A stretch of 64,000 bases of DNA from Rhizobium pisi (GCF_003938655.1 NZ_RJJT01000003.1:186001-250000); one strand, 5' to 3'. Numbered from the stretch's first letter, positions 8,795-17,679 are shown. The notes: generated by a model from the letters alone, not told the origin. Translations and numbers: made by a program.

Positions 8795-9078
8795 CAAGGC
8801 CAATCCCTTCGCTTTAAATTCAAGATGCAAATGCACTGGATGCATCAACTAGTGAATTTCCGGGCGCGCGCTTGCAAGTGTTAATTCTGGCACTTGCGGT
8901 AGTAAGTGGCTGAAACAGAAGGCTCTAATTCAACTATAAGAGTAGTTTGGATTGGCCCGTATGTCGAAATGGAAGGGAAGGTTCTGAAGTAATCAGCAGG
9001 CAACAAGCCGTGGCGACGGCGGCGATCGCCGCCAAATTCGGCCCGCCGCATAGGCGTTTTTTTGCGCTGTCGATGATC
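8795..9078. other. Intergenic region with an inverted repeat and a possible small RNA
   Basis: No protein gene is evident. A perfect 7-base inverted repeat, GCAAGTG-N10-CACTTGC (8874-8897), lies about 80 bases upstream of pncA and could be an operator. A TATAAG at 8935-8940 and a run of seven Ts at 9057-9063 preceded by CGCC-N5-GGCG could bound a forward-strand RNA of about 120 bases, but both ends are weak. Confidence 0.3.
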
Positions 9079-9100
9079 GAGGCTCCCCCGGCGGAGCCTC
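9079..9100 (-). terminator. Hairpin just downstream of the EF-hand gene
   Basis: An 8-base perfect stem (GAGGCTCC with GGAGCCTC) and 6-base loop lie 12 bases beyond the stop of the reverse-strand EF-hand gene. There is no T run immediately after it, so it may stabilise the transcript end rather than terminate. Confidence 0.4.
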
Positions 9101-9111
9101 ATCTCGGCCCG

Positions 9112-9615
9112 TCAGGCCGCGGTCACGTCGTCGGTCGCGGTATCGGTTGCCACGGCGGAAGCGCCGTAGGTATTGCGGTAGGCCTGAAGGGCCGTCTGCA
9201 TGTCGGTCAGGACCTTGGTGAGAAGCGGATCGCTGTCGCCGGAGGTCTTGATGCTGTTCGGATCGGCGGCGAGGAATTCGGACTCGGTCAACTTACCGTC
9301 GCCATTCTTATCCATCGCCGCGAAGACGCCTTTGGAGGAGGAATCGTTCTGATCGCTGCCGTCGCCCTGATCGTCGCTGCCGTCGGTTTTCTGCATGGAG
9401 AGCATCAGCGACAGGATGTCGGCGGTGATCTTCCTGACGACATCGCTGCTCTTGTCGTCACTGTCACTGTCCGTGGCGGCCTTGCTTGATGTCGAAGCCT
9501 GCGAAGCGGCAGCCAACTCGTCCGCCGAAATCACGCCGTCGCCATTCTTGTCGAGACTGGAAAGCGGGGACTGGTACTGGGTCAATGTGCTGCCGAGGGA
9601 TGAAACACTGGTCAC
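9112..9615 (-). CDS. EF-hand calcium-binding protein
   Basis: A 167-residue, very acidic, Ser/Asp-rich protein with two canonical EF-hand loops: DKNGDGVISADE (about 22-33) and DKNGDGKLTESE (about 102-113). Both keep the Asp/Asn/Asp ligands and the final Glu, so calcium binding is likely. Between them is a low-complexity Ser-Asp-Gln linker. I see no signal peptide or membrane segment. Translation starts at GTG 9615 behind an excellent AAAGGAGG site with five-base spacing. Such proteins are common in rhizobia but their targets are mostly unknown, so it may be a calcium buffer or sensor. Confidence 0.8.
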   Translation of the reverse strand: MTSVSSLGSTLTQYQSPLSSLDKNGDGVISADELAAASQASTSSKAATDSDSDDKSSDVVRKITADILSLMLSMQKTDGSDDQGDGSDQNDSSSKGVFAAMDKNGDGKLTESEFLAADPNSIKTSGDSDPLLTKVLTDMQTALQAYRNTYGASAVATDTATDDVTAA

Positions 9616-10013
9616 TTGAACCTCCTTTGAAAAGTTCGTCGTGAAGCCCGCCTTTCATGGGTGGGCAATATCGTCGCTAAGCTGATTTGCGCATAGCGTC
9701 AAAGCGACGTTTTGACAGGGCAGAAGTGCGATTGACGAGGCGGGGCGACGCGCGTTAACCTTTCGGTTACCAAAGTTATTTCATTGAAATTGTTGGGTCT
9801 ATTCGTCGCCGATTTGCTCGGGCGAGCGGTAATTTACGCTGCTGGTTGCATGAGGTTGGGTTGTCACACCTTGTGGGATGGGCAGGGAGCGGTTCGCACG
9901 CCCCTGTGGCGCTGCGGCATTTCGTCCGGCTTCAGTGACGTGCGCTGCCTGGTCCACCTTGCCCCCGGTCGCGATTTCTGCCTTTCTTAGCCTTAGAAGC
10001 GGGAAGCGAAGCC
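9616..10013. other. Intergenic region, no convincing gene
   Basis: About 400 bases between the EF-hand gene and the small membrane protein, which are divergent. Short open frames exist but have poor codon use and no ribosome sites. TTGAC-like hexamers occur near 9712 and 9731, suggesting promoters, but I could not pair them with a good -10. Confidence 0.4.
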
Positions 10014-10361
10014 ATGTCCGAGCCCGATCCAGACGAAAAGATCGATGCGACGTTCCGCAACGGCTCGCTGACGGCGGCCGGGATCATCCTTGGTTTCTCG
10101 CTCAACTTCATCAGCGTGTGGGTTTCCAATCCCAATGACTGGAGCCGCATCGATATCCTGCCGATGTTGTTCCTCGTCGCCGGCATTGCCGTCCAGGTGA
10201 AGGTCTTTGCCGATCTGCTGGCGCGCGACTCCCTTGTCGCCGTCAAATATGACCGGTCGCGCAAGCTCTTTTTGATCGGATTGGGAATCGTCGCCGCGGG
10301 CATGGGCATCGCGCTCGTCAACGATATTCTCGGGCTTGGAAAGATGCGGATGCTCGGGTGA
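10014..10361 (+). CDS. Small inner-membrane protein, hypothetical
   Basis: A 115-residue protein with three likely membrane segments: GIILGFSLNFISVWV (about 23-37), ILPMLFLVAGIAVQVKVF (about 48-65) and LFLIGLGIVAAGMGIALVNDIL (about 85-106). The N terminus is short and acidic. I do not recognise a named family. The gene is followed after 27 bases by the convergent helicase gene. It probably sits in the inner membrane; nothing in the sequence indicates enzymatic activity. Confidence 0.7.
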   Translation: MSEPDPDEKIDATFRNGSLTAAGIILGFSLNFISVWVSNPNDWSRIDILPMLFLVAGIAVQVKVFADLLARDSLVAVKYDRSRKLFLIGLGIVAAGMGIALVNDILGLGKMRMLG

Positions 10362-10388
10362 GCGTTTTCGCGGCGCGCAAATACGAGC

Positions 10389-12869
10389 TCAGACGCGCTC
10401 CACAAATCCATCCAACACCCGCTTCTGTCCGGCGCGGTCGAACTCGATCGTCAGCTTGTTGCCTTCGATGCCGGTGATGTTGCCGTTGCCGAATTTCAGG
10501 TGGAACACGCGGTCGCCGAGGGTGAAACGCGACGGTTCCGACGAAGTGGATTTCGCCACCAGTTCGCCGTCGATCGTGCGCCCTTTCGGGCCGCTTTCGC
10601 CGTAGCCGATGCGCTCGACGGCGTGGCCGGAGCGGGTGCCCCAGTTGTCGCGGGTGGCGTCTGATTTGTTGGCCTGGGCGCGTTTCCAGCCGGGGGTGGA
10701 ATAGGAGTTGGCGAAGGGCTCGGCCTTGTCGAAGCGCGACTGGCCGTAGCCGCCGCGGCCATAACCGCCATAGCTCTGCTCCATCTCGGCGACCTCGACA
10801 TGGGTTTCCGGCAGTTCGTCCAGGAAGCGCGAGGGCAGGGTCGATTGCCAGAGCCCGTGGATGCGGCGGTTGGAGACGAACCAGATGTGGCAGCGATGCT
10901 TGGCGCGGGTGATGCCGACATAGGCGAGGCGGCGTTCTTCCTCCAGGCCGGCGCGGCCGCTTTCGTCAAGCGAGCGCTGGTGCGGGAAGAGGCCTTCTTC
11001 CCAGCCGGGCAGGAAGACGGTGTCGAATTCGAGACCCTTGGCCGAGTGCAGCGTCATGATCGAGACGGCATCGAGGTTCTCATTGGTTTCTGCGTCCATG
11101 ACGAGCGAGACGTGCTCAAGGAAGCCGCGCATCGACTCGAAGCTCTCCATCGAGCGGATGAGTTCCTTCAAGTTTTCGAGGCGGCCGGGCGCTTCGGCGC
11201 TCTTGTCGTTCTTCCACATGTCGGTATAGCCGGACTCTTCGAGGATTTGCTCGGCAAGTTCGGTATGCGGTGTGTTTTCAAGCAGTTCCTGCCATCGGCG
11301 GAAAGATTGAATCACGTCGAAGAGGGCCTTGCGCGCTTTCGGCTTCAGCTCGTCCGTCTCGATGATATCGGTGGCGGCCGCAAGCATCGGAATGTCTCGG
11401 GCGCGCGCATAATCGTGCAGCGCGCGGACCGTCGTATCGCCGAGGCCGCGCTTCGGCGTGTTGATGATGCGCTCGAAGGCGAGGTCGTCGGCCGGCTGCG
11501 CGACCAAGCGGAAATAGGCCATGGCATCGCGGATTTCGAGACGCTCGTAGAAGCGCGGGCCGCCGATCACGCGGTAATTCAGGCCGAGGGTGACGAAGCG
11601 GTCTTCGAATTCGCGCATCTGGAAGGAGGCGCGCACGAGGATCGCCATGTCGTTCAAAAGATGCTTCTGGCGCTGGAGCTGCTCGATCTCCTCGCCGATG
11701 GCGCGGGCTTCCTCCTCCGAGTCCCAGGAGGCGTGGACCTGCACCTTGACGTCGTCAGGATCGGAACGATCGGTGAAGAGCGTCTTGCCGAGGCGGCCTT
11801 CATTATGGGTGATGAGATGGGCGGCAGCACCGAGGATATGGGCCGTCGAGCGGTAATTGCGCTCCAGCTTGATGACCTTGGCGCCGGGGAAATCCTTTTC
11901 AAAGCGCAGGATGTTGTCGACCTCGGCGCCGCGCCAGCCATAGATCGACTGGTCGTCGTCGCCGACGCAGCAGACATTCTGCGGCTCGCCCTTGGGGCGC
12001 TGGGCGAGGAGCCGCAGCCACATGTACTGGGCAGTGTTGGTGTCCTGGTACTCGTCGACGAGGATGTAGCGGAAGCGGCCGTGATATTCCTTCAGGAGAT
12101 CCGGGTTCTTGCGGAAGATCGCGATCGGATGCATCAGCAGGTCGCCGAAATCGCAGGCGTTCAGCGTCGAGAGGCGTGCCTGATAGGCGAAATAGAGGTC
12201 GCGGCCCCGGCCGTTGGCGAAGGCGCGGGCATCACCCTCGGGGATATCGGCAGGGCCGAGGCCCTTGTTCTTCCAGGTGTCGATCATGCCGGCGAACTGC
12301 TTGGCCGGCCAGCGCTTGTCGTCGAGCCCCTCGGCCTGGATCAGCTGCTTGATCAGTCGGACGACGTCGTCGGTATCGAGAATGGTGAAATCGGAGCTCA
12401 GACCGACGAGTTCGGCGTGGCGGCGCAGGAGCTTCACGCCGATCGAGTGGAAGGTGCCGAGCCAGGGCATGCCTTCGACGGCGCCGCCGACGAGCAGCGC
12501 GATGCGCTCCTTCATCTCGCGGGCAGCCTTGTTGGTAAAGGTGACGGCGAGGATCTGCGAGGGGAAGGCGCGGCCGGTGTTGAGGATATGGGCGATGCGG
12601 GTCGTCAACACGCGCGTCTTGCCGGTGCCGGCGCCGGCGAGCACAAGCACCGGGCCTTCCAGCGTTTCGACGGCTTCCGTCTGCTCGGGGTTCAGCCCGG
12701 CGAGATAATCCGGCCGCTTGCCGCCGTCGCGGGCGGCCATGGCGCGAGCGGCGATGCCGCCACCGGCGGCGGGTACTCTTCCGGCGGGTGCCTGGGGGGA
12801 TTGCTGCTTGCGCGGCGCCTCGCCCGGCTCTTCGTCGAAGAAGGGAATATCGTCGAAACTATTGCTCAT
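10389..12869 (-). CDS. UvrD/PcrA-type superfamily 1 DNA helicase
   Basis: An 826-residue 3'-5' DNA helicase used in nucleotide-excision and mismatch repair and in removing proteins from DNA. Motifs appear in order: the Q motif GLNPEQTEAV, Walker A GAGTGKT, VTFTNKAAREMKER, DEYQDTN (motif II), GDDDQSIYGWRGA (motif III), ERNYRS, TLHSAKGLEFDTVFLPG and VGITRA (motif VI). The first 50 residues are a Pro/Ala-rich extension. The C-terminal part ends in a Tudor-like region (GDRVFHLKFGNGNITGIEGNKLTIEF), as in PcrA and UvrD. A strand-long open frame opposite it is a coding shadow. Confidence 0.93.
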   Translation of the reverse strand: MSNSFDDIPFFDEEPGEAPRKQQSPQAPAGRVPAAGGGIAARAMAARDGGKRPDYLAGLNPEQTEAVETLEGPVLVLAGAGTGKTRVLTTRIAHILNTGRAFPSQILAVTFTNKAAREMKERIALLVGGAVEGMPWLGTFHSIGVKLLRRHAELVGLSSDFTILDTDDVVRLIKQLIQAEGLDDKRWPAKQFAGMIDTWKNKGLGPADIPEGDARAFANGRGRDLYFAYQARLSTLNACDFGDLLMHPIAIFRKNPDLLKEYHGRFRYILVDEYQDTNTAQYMWLRLLAQRPKGEPQNVCCVGDDDQSIYGWRGAEVDNILRFEKDFPGAKVIKLERNYRSTAHILGAAAHLITHNEGRLGKTLFTDRSDPDDVKVQVHASWDSEEEARAIGEEIEQLQRQKHLLNDMAILVRASFQMREFEDRFVTLGLNYRVIGGPRFYERLEIRDAMAYFRLVAQPADDLAFERIINTPKRGLGDTTVRALHDYARARDIPMLAAATDIIETDELKPKARKALFDVIQSFRRWQELLENTPHTELAEQILEESGYTDMWKNDKSAEAPGRLENLKELIRSMESFESMRGFLEHVSLVMDAETNENLDAVSIMTLHSAKGLEFDTVFLPGWEEGLFPHQRSLDESGRAGLEEERRLAYVGITRAKHRCHIWFVSNRRIHGLWQSTLPSRFLDELPETHVEVAEMEQSYGGYGRGGYGQSRFDKAEPFANSYSTPGWKRAQANKSDATRDNWGTRSGHAVERIGYGESGPKGRTIDGELVAKSTSSEPSRFTLGDRVFHLKFGNGNITGIEGNKLTIEFDRAGQKRVLDGFVERV

Positions 12870-12886
12870 GGCGCGTAATGTAGTGA

Positions 12887-12932
12887 TTCGGGAAGGAAAG
12901 ACCAGAAAAGATGTTCTGCTTTCATTCCCGAA
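12887..12932. terminator. Long intergenic hairpin between DUF1275 gene and helicase
   Basis: A 14-base stem with one mismatch (12887-12900 with 12919-12932) is extended inside the loop by CAGAA with TTCTG. It lies downstream of the DUF1275 stop and just upstream of the helicase start on the reverse strand. It lacks a T run, so it may be a weak terminator, an RNA-processing site, or a leader structure for the helicase mRNA. Confidence 0.45.
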
Positions 12933-12956
12933 CCGGCGCTATCCAGCGGCTATTGC

Positions 12957-13634
12957 TCAGGCAGCCTGCTGCGGGGTTAGCACGAGGCCGAGCGAGACAG
13001 CGGCAAAGAGCGGCGGCAGCGCGAAGCACCAGGTTCCCACGATGGTATAAAGCAGGGCGGCCAGGCCACAGCCGAGCGCGAAGGCGGAAACCGCGATCAC
13101 CATGCGGCCGAGGCGTCCGCGCAGGGTCTTGCCCGTGTCTCCGTCCGCGCCGTTGGCGAGGTCGGCGAGATCGATCATGATCTGCGTCGTCGTGCCGGTC
13201 ATCAGCGTCGACGGCGGGGCCTGCGGCAGGTGGATACGGTGGGCGGCATTCTGGATCGCCATGGCGACCACCAGCAGCATACCGGTGAAGACGAGCGGAA
13301 AGCCGTCGGGATTGGTGAAGGGCGCAAGAGCGATGGCGCAGGCGCCTCCGACGATCAGGAAAACCAGTTTGAAGGCCAGCAAGATCTTCAGGCTGAGCTG
13401 ATCCGGCACCTCGAAGCGCCGGTTGACATAACGAAGCGCGAGGACCGTCAGGCAGAAGACCGGCAGCGCCAGCAGCTTGGCGATGATACCAGACGTGCCA
13501 TGGGCAAGAGCTGCGCCGAGCGTCACGAAATTGCCGGTGACATGGGCAGGGAAGAGGCCGCCGAGCGCGAGGAAACCTGATGTATCGACATAACCGCCGG
13601 TCAGGCTCAGCAGGACGGGAAGGGCTGGGCGCAT
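12957..13634 (-). CDS. DUF1275 (YoaK-like) membrane protein
   Basis: A 225-residue inner-membrane protein with about six hydrophobic segments. It shows the DUF1275 signatures LSLTGGYVDTSGFLALGGLFPAHVTGNFV near the N terminus and MAIQNAAHRIHLP...TLMTGTTTQIMIDL in the middle. The family is widespread but its substrate and mechanism are not established. It is followed by an intergenic hairpin and then the helicase gene, and it is preceded by a VOC-fold gene on the same strand 39 bases away, so it may share a transcript with either. Confidence 0.82.
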   Translation of the reverse strand: MRPALPVLLSLTGGYVDTSGFLALGGLFPAHVTGNFVTLGAALAHGTSGIIAKLLALPVFCLTVLALRYVNRRFEVPDQLSLKILLAFKLVFLIVGGACAIALAPFTNPDGFPLVFTGMLLVVAMAIQNAAHRIHLPQAPPSTLMTGTTTQIMIDLADLANGADGDTGKTLRGRLGRMVIAVSAFALGCGLAALLYTIVGTWCFALPPLFAAVSLGLVLTPQQAA

Positions 13635-13673
13635 CGTCGTGTCCGTTTTGCGAGGGCAGGGGATCGGTTCGGA

Positions 13674-14573
13674 TTACTTTGCCGCGGTGGCGTGGATTTC
13701 GGCAACATAGCCGCCGGGGAATTCCACCATCGCCGCCCTTCGATCGCCCGACTGGTAGGGTTCGACGAGGATCTGGGCGCCGCTCTCCTTCGCCTTGTCA
13801 AGCGTCGCATCGAGATCTGAAGTCTCGTAGCCGGTCGTGTCTCGGCCATAGGGGAAGGGCAGGTGACCGTCGGTGACGAGAACGGTCATGCGGCCGAAGA
13901 TGGATTCGATGCGCAGGCGGTGGAAGGTCTCGTCCGGCCGGCCGATCTCGATGCCTGGTGCCTTCGGATCGTCGGAGACCACCTTGCCATGGGAGAAGGC
14001 GATGAAATCATGGGTGAAGGCGGCGACCCGGTCAGCCGAAACATAGACCCGGTTTTCCGGGATCGTTGTCAAAGCCGGATAATTGGCCGCCGTCGTGTGC
14101 CAATAGAGCTGCATGTTGACGCCGCCCGGCCACTGGATGACGGCGTCGCGGCCGATCGGGTCCTGGAAAGGCGCGACGATGATGTCGGCGCCGGCCGACT
14201 TTGCCGCCGCGACCGCCTTGTCGAGATCGGTGACGAGATAGCCTGATCGCTCGGCGCCGAAGGGATAGGGGATCGGCGTCTGGAAGCCGAAGAGCGAGAC
14301 GGAGCCGACCGGGGTCCGCAGGAGTTGCGAGGTGGTACTGCTCGGTGTCGGCGTGACCGATGCCGTCACCTGCTTGGTGCTGGTGCCGCCGAAGGTGGCG
14401 AGGAAACTCTTGACGAAGGCGTCGACGTCGCTGGGCGCGACATAGACATGGGTCGTGTCATATTGCGCGCCGACGCCGAATTGCGCGCCGACGCCGAATT
14501 GCGGCGTGACGGCGAGAGCAGGAGAAGCGGCCAGACCGAGAAGAGTAACAAGGGTTAGCGGCAGGCGAAGCAT
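13674..14573 (-). CDS. Exported tandem VOC-fold protein (glyoxalase/bleomycin-resistance superfamily)
   Basis: A 299-residue protein with a signal peptide (MLRLPLTLVTLLGLAASPALA, cut near Ala21-Val22), so the mature protein is periplasmic. Two VOC modules follow, roughly 38-162 and 170-297. Each ends in a similar block: GYLVTDLDKAVAAAKSAGADIIVAPFQDPIG in the first and GYETSDLDATLDKAKESGAQILVEPYQSGDR in the second. A tandem QFGVGA repeat follows the cleavage site. Most VOC proteins are cytosolic, so export is unusual. AAAGGAGG six bases before the ATG supports the start. The substrate is unknown. Confidence 0.75.
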   Translation of the reverse strand: MLRLPLTLVTLLGLAASPALAVTPQFGVGAQFGVGAQYDTTHVYVAPSDVDAFVKSFLATFGGTSTKQVTASVTPTPSSTTSQLLRTPVGSVSLFGFQTPIPYPFGAERSGYLVTDLDKAVAAAKSAGADIIVAPFQDPIGRDAVIQWPGGVNMQLYWHTTAANYPALTTIPENRVYVSADRVAAFTHDFIAFSHGKVVSDDPKAPGIEIGRPDETFHRLRIESIFGRMTVLVTDGHLPFPYGRDTTGYETSDLDATLDKAKESGAQILVEPYQSGDRRAAMVEFPGGYVAEIHATAAK

Positions 14574-14828
14574 GCGAGACCTCCTTTGACACGGGTGCCC
14601 AGCGCATAGCCGCGAAAACCGGAATCGATTCTCGGAAAGGATTCTGCGAAGTGCCAGGGCGTCCTTAGCCCGTCTTTCTCCTTTTGGCGACCGTCGTCAG
14701 GATCGTCGAAGCGGCGAAAGCAGGACGAAAATTCCAATGACGAAGATGTCGGGATCGGGGTGACGGGAACGTCCTTGGGCCATCGGACAGCGGTCCGGAT
14801 CAATGCCCGTCAACAAGGAGACTGTTTC

Positions 14829-15305
14829 ATGCCGAAGGTCGTTTCAAATCTCTGGTTTGCGGAAGAAGCCCGCGAAGCCGTCGAATTCTACGTGTCCGTC
14901 ATCCCCGATTCCCGGATCGGCCGCACAACGATATTGCCGGCGGAAACGCCGAGTGGGCCTCCAGGCAGCGTCGAGCTGATCGAGTTCACGCTCGGCGACC
15001 AGGCATTCCTGGCGATGAAGGCAGGTCCGCTCGACAGCTTCAACCATTCCTTCTCGATCGCCATTCTCCTGGAAAGCCAGGCCGAGATCGATCGGATATG
15101 GGATGCCTTCCTCGCCAATGGCGGCACGCCGGAGGCCTGCGGCTGGCTTAAGGATCGCTGGGGCCTTTCGTGGCAGATCGTGCCGCGCGTGCTCTCCGAG
15201 ATGATCGCCGACGGCGACCGCGAGCGGGCAAAGCGCGTAACCGAGGTGATGCTCGGCATGGTCAAGATCGATGTCGCCGCATTGGAGAAGGCGTTCAATG
15301 GCTGA
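14829..15305 (+). CDS. VOC family protein (PhnB/YjdN-like)
   Basis: A 158-residue cytosolic protein with the pattern of the PhnB-like VOC group: PKVVSNLWFAEEAREAVEFYVSVIPDSRI at the start, GDQAFLAMKAGP in the middle, and the C-terminal WLKDRWGLSWQIVP signature. Members are often labelled 3-demethylubiquinone methyltransferase-like, but most have no proven reaction. I choose ATG 14829 because AAGGAG sits 9 bases upstream; an earlier in-frame ATG at 14760 lacks a site. It is divergent from the exported VOC gene, with 255 bases between the two starts. Confidence 0.85.
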   Translation: MPKVVSNLWFAEEAREAVEFYVSVIPDSRIGRTTILPAETPSGPPGSVELIEFTLGDQAFLAMKAGPLDSFNHSFSIAILLESQAEIDRIWDAFLANGGTPEACGWLKDRWGLSWQIVPRVLSEMIADGDRERAKRVTEVMLGMVKIDVAALEKAFNG

Positions 15306-15330
15306 GAGGCAGCGGCGAGAGAATCAGAAT

Positions 15331-15359
15331 AGCGGGCGCATGACCGTCATGCGCCCGCT
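15331..15359 (+). terminator. Hairpin downstream of the PhnB-like gene
   Basis: A perfect 11-base stem (AGCGGGCGCAT with ATGCGCCCGCT) and 7-base loop lie 25 bases after the stop codon. Only two Ts follow directly, so termination may be inefficient or factor-assisted. Confidence 0.6.
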
Positions 15360-15735
15360 TCCTAATAGAATATCCCCAATTTCAGGATGCCGCATGGCCT
15401 CGCACATCGCTGCCGGCCCGGTCGAGGCGGCCTTACAGGCTGCCGATCGCTGATTTTTCGAATTCTCGAATCACGGGCGACATTGCACACCTTTTCGATC
15501 TTCTTGTCACGTCGTGAAATGTGCTGATACCGCGACTACGCCTTTCTCAACTATACTGATCAACAGTTTCGTAGAGTAAATAAAGAACCGGTGGATGCAC
15601 AATTTCGTGCATTGCTAGAAACGGCCGGTGAGCGTGGAATATACTAACGAAACTATTGATTCTCAGGAACGTCGTGGCCATCTCGATGGTTATAGGGACA
15701 CCTGAAGCCTGTGGCATAACCTTGATGGAGGGCCC
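15360..15735. other. Long upstream region of the prkA operon
   Basis: No protein gene is seen in about 375 bases, which is unusually long for this window. It is more A/T-rich than the flanks, and includes direct and inverted near-repeats around 15594-15618 (TGCAC and GTGCA). It is the likely control region for the prkA operon. Confidence 0.5.
15666..15691 (+). promoter_or_regulatory. Candidate EcfG/RpoE2-type general-stress promoter
   Basis: GGAAC (15666-15670), a 17-base spacer and GGTT (15688-15691) resemble the alphaproteobacterial general-stress sigma site, GGAAC-N16/17-CGTT, with one mismatch in the -10. It lies 44 bases before the prkA start. The match is suggestive only. Confidence 0.35.
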
Positions 15736-17679
15736 ATGCTGAGCGAATCCGTATTCGATGCGTTCACCCGCAGTTATGAAGCGCGCCGCGAGGCCGACAT
15801 GTCGGTCGCGGAATATCTCGATCTCTGCAAGAAAGAACCGATCGCCTACGCCAATGCGACCGAGCGTCTGCTCGCCGCGATCGGCGAGCCGCAAATGGTC
15901 GACACCGCCAAGGACGCGCGCCTCGGGCGGATCTTCATGAACAGGACCATCCGGATCTATCCTGCCTTTGCCGGCTTCCACGGCATGGAAGAGACGATCG
16001 AACGCATCGTTTCCTTCTTCCGCCACGCCGCACAGGGGCTCGAGGAGCGCAAGCAGATCCTCTATCTCCTCGGCCCGGTCGGCGGCGGCAAGTCGTCGCT
16101 GGCGGAGCGGCTGAAGCTTTTGATGGAAATCCATCCGATCTATGTGCTGAAAGCGGGCGACGAGATCAGCCCCGTTTTCGAAAGCCCGCTCAATCTCTTC
16201 GACCCGGAAACCATGGGGTCGCTTCTCCAGGAGCAATACGGCATTCCCCTGCGGCGCCTAAGTGGGCTGATGAGCCCGTGGTGCCTGAAGCGGCTCGATG
16301 ATTTCGGCGGCGATATTTCCCGCTTCCGCGTCGTCAGGATACAGCCGTCGCGGCTGCGCCAGATCGCGATTGCCAAGACCGAGCCCGGAGACGAGAACAA
16401 CCAGGATATCTCCTCGCTGGTCGGCAAGGTCGATATCCGCAAGCTGGAGACCTATTCGCAGAACGATCCCGATGCCTACAGCTATTCGGGAGGTCTGAAC
16501 CGCGCCAACCAGGGCATCCTTGAATTCGTCGAGATGTTCAAGGCGCCGATCAAGATGCTGCATCCGCTGCTGACGTCGACGCAGGAAGGCAACTATATCG
16601 GCACTGAGAATATCGGCGCCATACCCTTCTCCGGCATCGTCCTTGCGCATTCGAACGAGGCGGAATGGCAGACCTTCAAGGCCAACAAGAACAACGAGGC
16701 CTTCATCGACCGTATCTGCGTGATCAAGGTGCCTTACTGCCTGCGCGTGACGGAAGAGCAGAAGATCTACGAAAAGCTGATCGAGGGATCGGAACTCGCG
16801 GACGCGCCATGCGCGCCGGCGACGCTCGAAATGCTCGCCCGCTTCTCTGTGCTTTCACGCCTGCGCAAGCACGAGAATTCGACCTTCTTCTCGAAGATGC
16901 GCACCTATGACGGCGAGAGCCTGAAGGAGACGGATCCGCGCGCCCGCAGCGTCCAGGAATATCGGGATGCGGCCGGCATCGATGAGGGCATGGACGGCAT
17001 ATCGACCCGCTTCGCCTTCAAGGTGCTTGCCTCCACCTTCAATCACGACACTACCGACATCGGCGCCGATCCGGTTCATCTGATGTATGTGCTGGAGCAA
17101 TCGATCCGCCGCGAGCAGTTTTCCGACGACGTCGAGAAGCGCTATCTGGAATTCATCAAGGCCGATCTTGCACCACGTTACGCAGAGTTCATTGGCAATG
17201 AAATCCAGAAGGCTTATCTTGAATCCTACGCGGACTACGGACAGAACCTGTTCGACCGCTATGTGGATTATGCCGATGCCTGGATCGAGGACGTGGACTT
17301 CAAGGATCCCGATACCGGCCAGCTTCTCGATCGCGAGCTCCTCAACCAGGAACTGACGAAGATCGAAAAGCCGGCGGGAATCGCCAATCCGAAGGATTTC
17401 CGCAACGAGATCGTCAAGTTCTGCTTGAGATCGCGGGCAGCCAACGGCGGAAAGAACCCGTCATGGACGAGTTACGAGAAAATCCGGGAGGTCATCGAAA
17501 AGCGAATGTTCTCGCAGGTCGAGGATCTTTTGCCGGTCATTTCCTTCGGATCGAAGAAAGATTCCGAAACGGAAAAGAAGCACAGCGAATTCGTCTCGCG
17601 CATGGCCGCGCGGGGTTACACCGAGAGGCAGGTTCGACGCCTTGTGGAATGGTACATGCGCGTCAAACAGGCAAGCTAA
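15736..17679 (+). CDS. prkA: PrkA family serine protein kinase (YeaG)
   Basis: A 647-residue cytosolic protein of the PrkA/YeaG family. The N-terminal two thirds is an AAA+-like PrkA domain with Walker A LLGPVGGGKSSLAERL (about 111-126); the C-terminal third is the PrkA kinase-like domain. In enterobacteria YeaG works with YeaH in adaptation to sustained nitrogen starvation and stationary phase. The start is the ATG at 15736, with GGAG closely upstream. It leads a three-gene operon with the DUF444 and SpoVR genes, an arrangement conserved across many proteobacteria. The phosphorylation targets in rhizobia are not known to me. Confidence 0.93.
   Translation: MLSESVFDAFTRSYEARREADMSVAEYLDLCKKEPIAYANATERLLAAIGEPQMVDTAKDARLGRIFMNRTIRIYPAFAGFHGMEETIERIVSFFRHAAQGLEERKQILYLLGPVGGGKSSLAERLKLLMEIHPIYVLKAGDEISPVFESPLNLFDPETMGSLLQEQYGIPLRRLSGLMSPWCLKRLDDFGGDISRFRVVRIQPSRLRQIAIAKTEPGDENNQDISSLVGKVDIRKLETYSQNDPDAYSYSGGLNRANQGILEFVEMFKAPIKMLHPLLTSTQEGNYIGTENIGAIPFSGIVLAHSNEAEWQTFKANKNNEAFIDRICVIKVPYCLRVTEEQKIYEKLIEGSELADAPCAPATLEMLARFSVLSRLRKHENSTFFSKMRTYDGESLKETDPRARSVQEYRDAAGIDEGMDGISTRFAFKVLASTFNHDTTDIGADPVHLMYVLEQSIRREQFSDDVEKRYLEFIKADLAPRYAEFIGNEIQKAYLESYADYGQNLFDRYVDYADAWIEDVDFKDPDTGQLLDRELLNQELTKIEKPAGIANPKDFRNEIVKFCLRSRAANGGKNPSWTSYEKIREVIEKRMFSQVEDLLPVISFGSKKDSETEKKHSEFVSRMAARGYTERQVRRLVEWYMRVKQAS

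Noticed and set aside
9784..9990. A 68-codon frame in the gap before the small membrane protein gene.
   Set aside because: No ribosome site, poor codon use and no recognisable domain.
10800..12878. A 692-codon open frame on the forward strand opposite the helicase gene.
   Set aside because: It is a GC-driven shadow: no motif, Ala/Arg/Val-biased composition, and it mirrors a well-supported helicase.
15711..15728. A TGGCAT...TTGAT element before prkA as a sigma-54 promoter.
   Set aside because: The conserved GG and GC dinucleotides are not ten bases apart, so the -12 element is missing.
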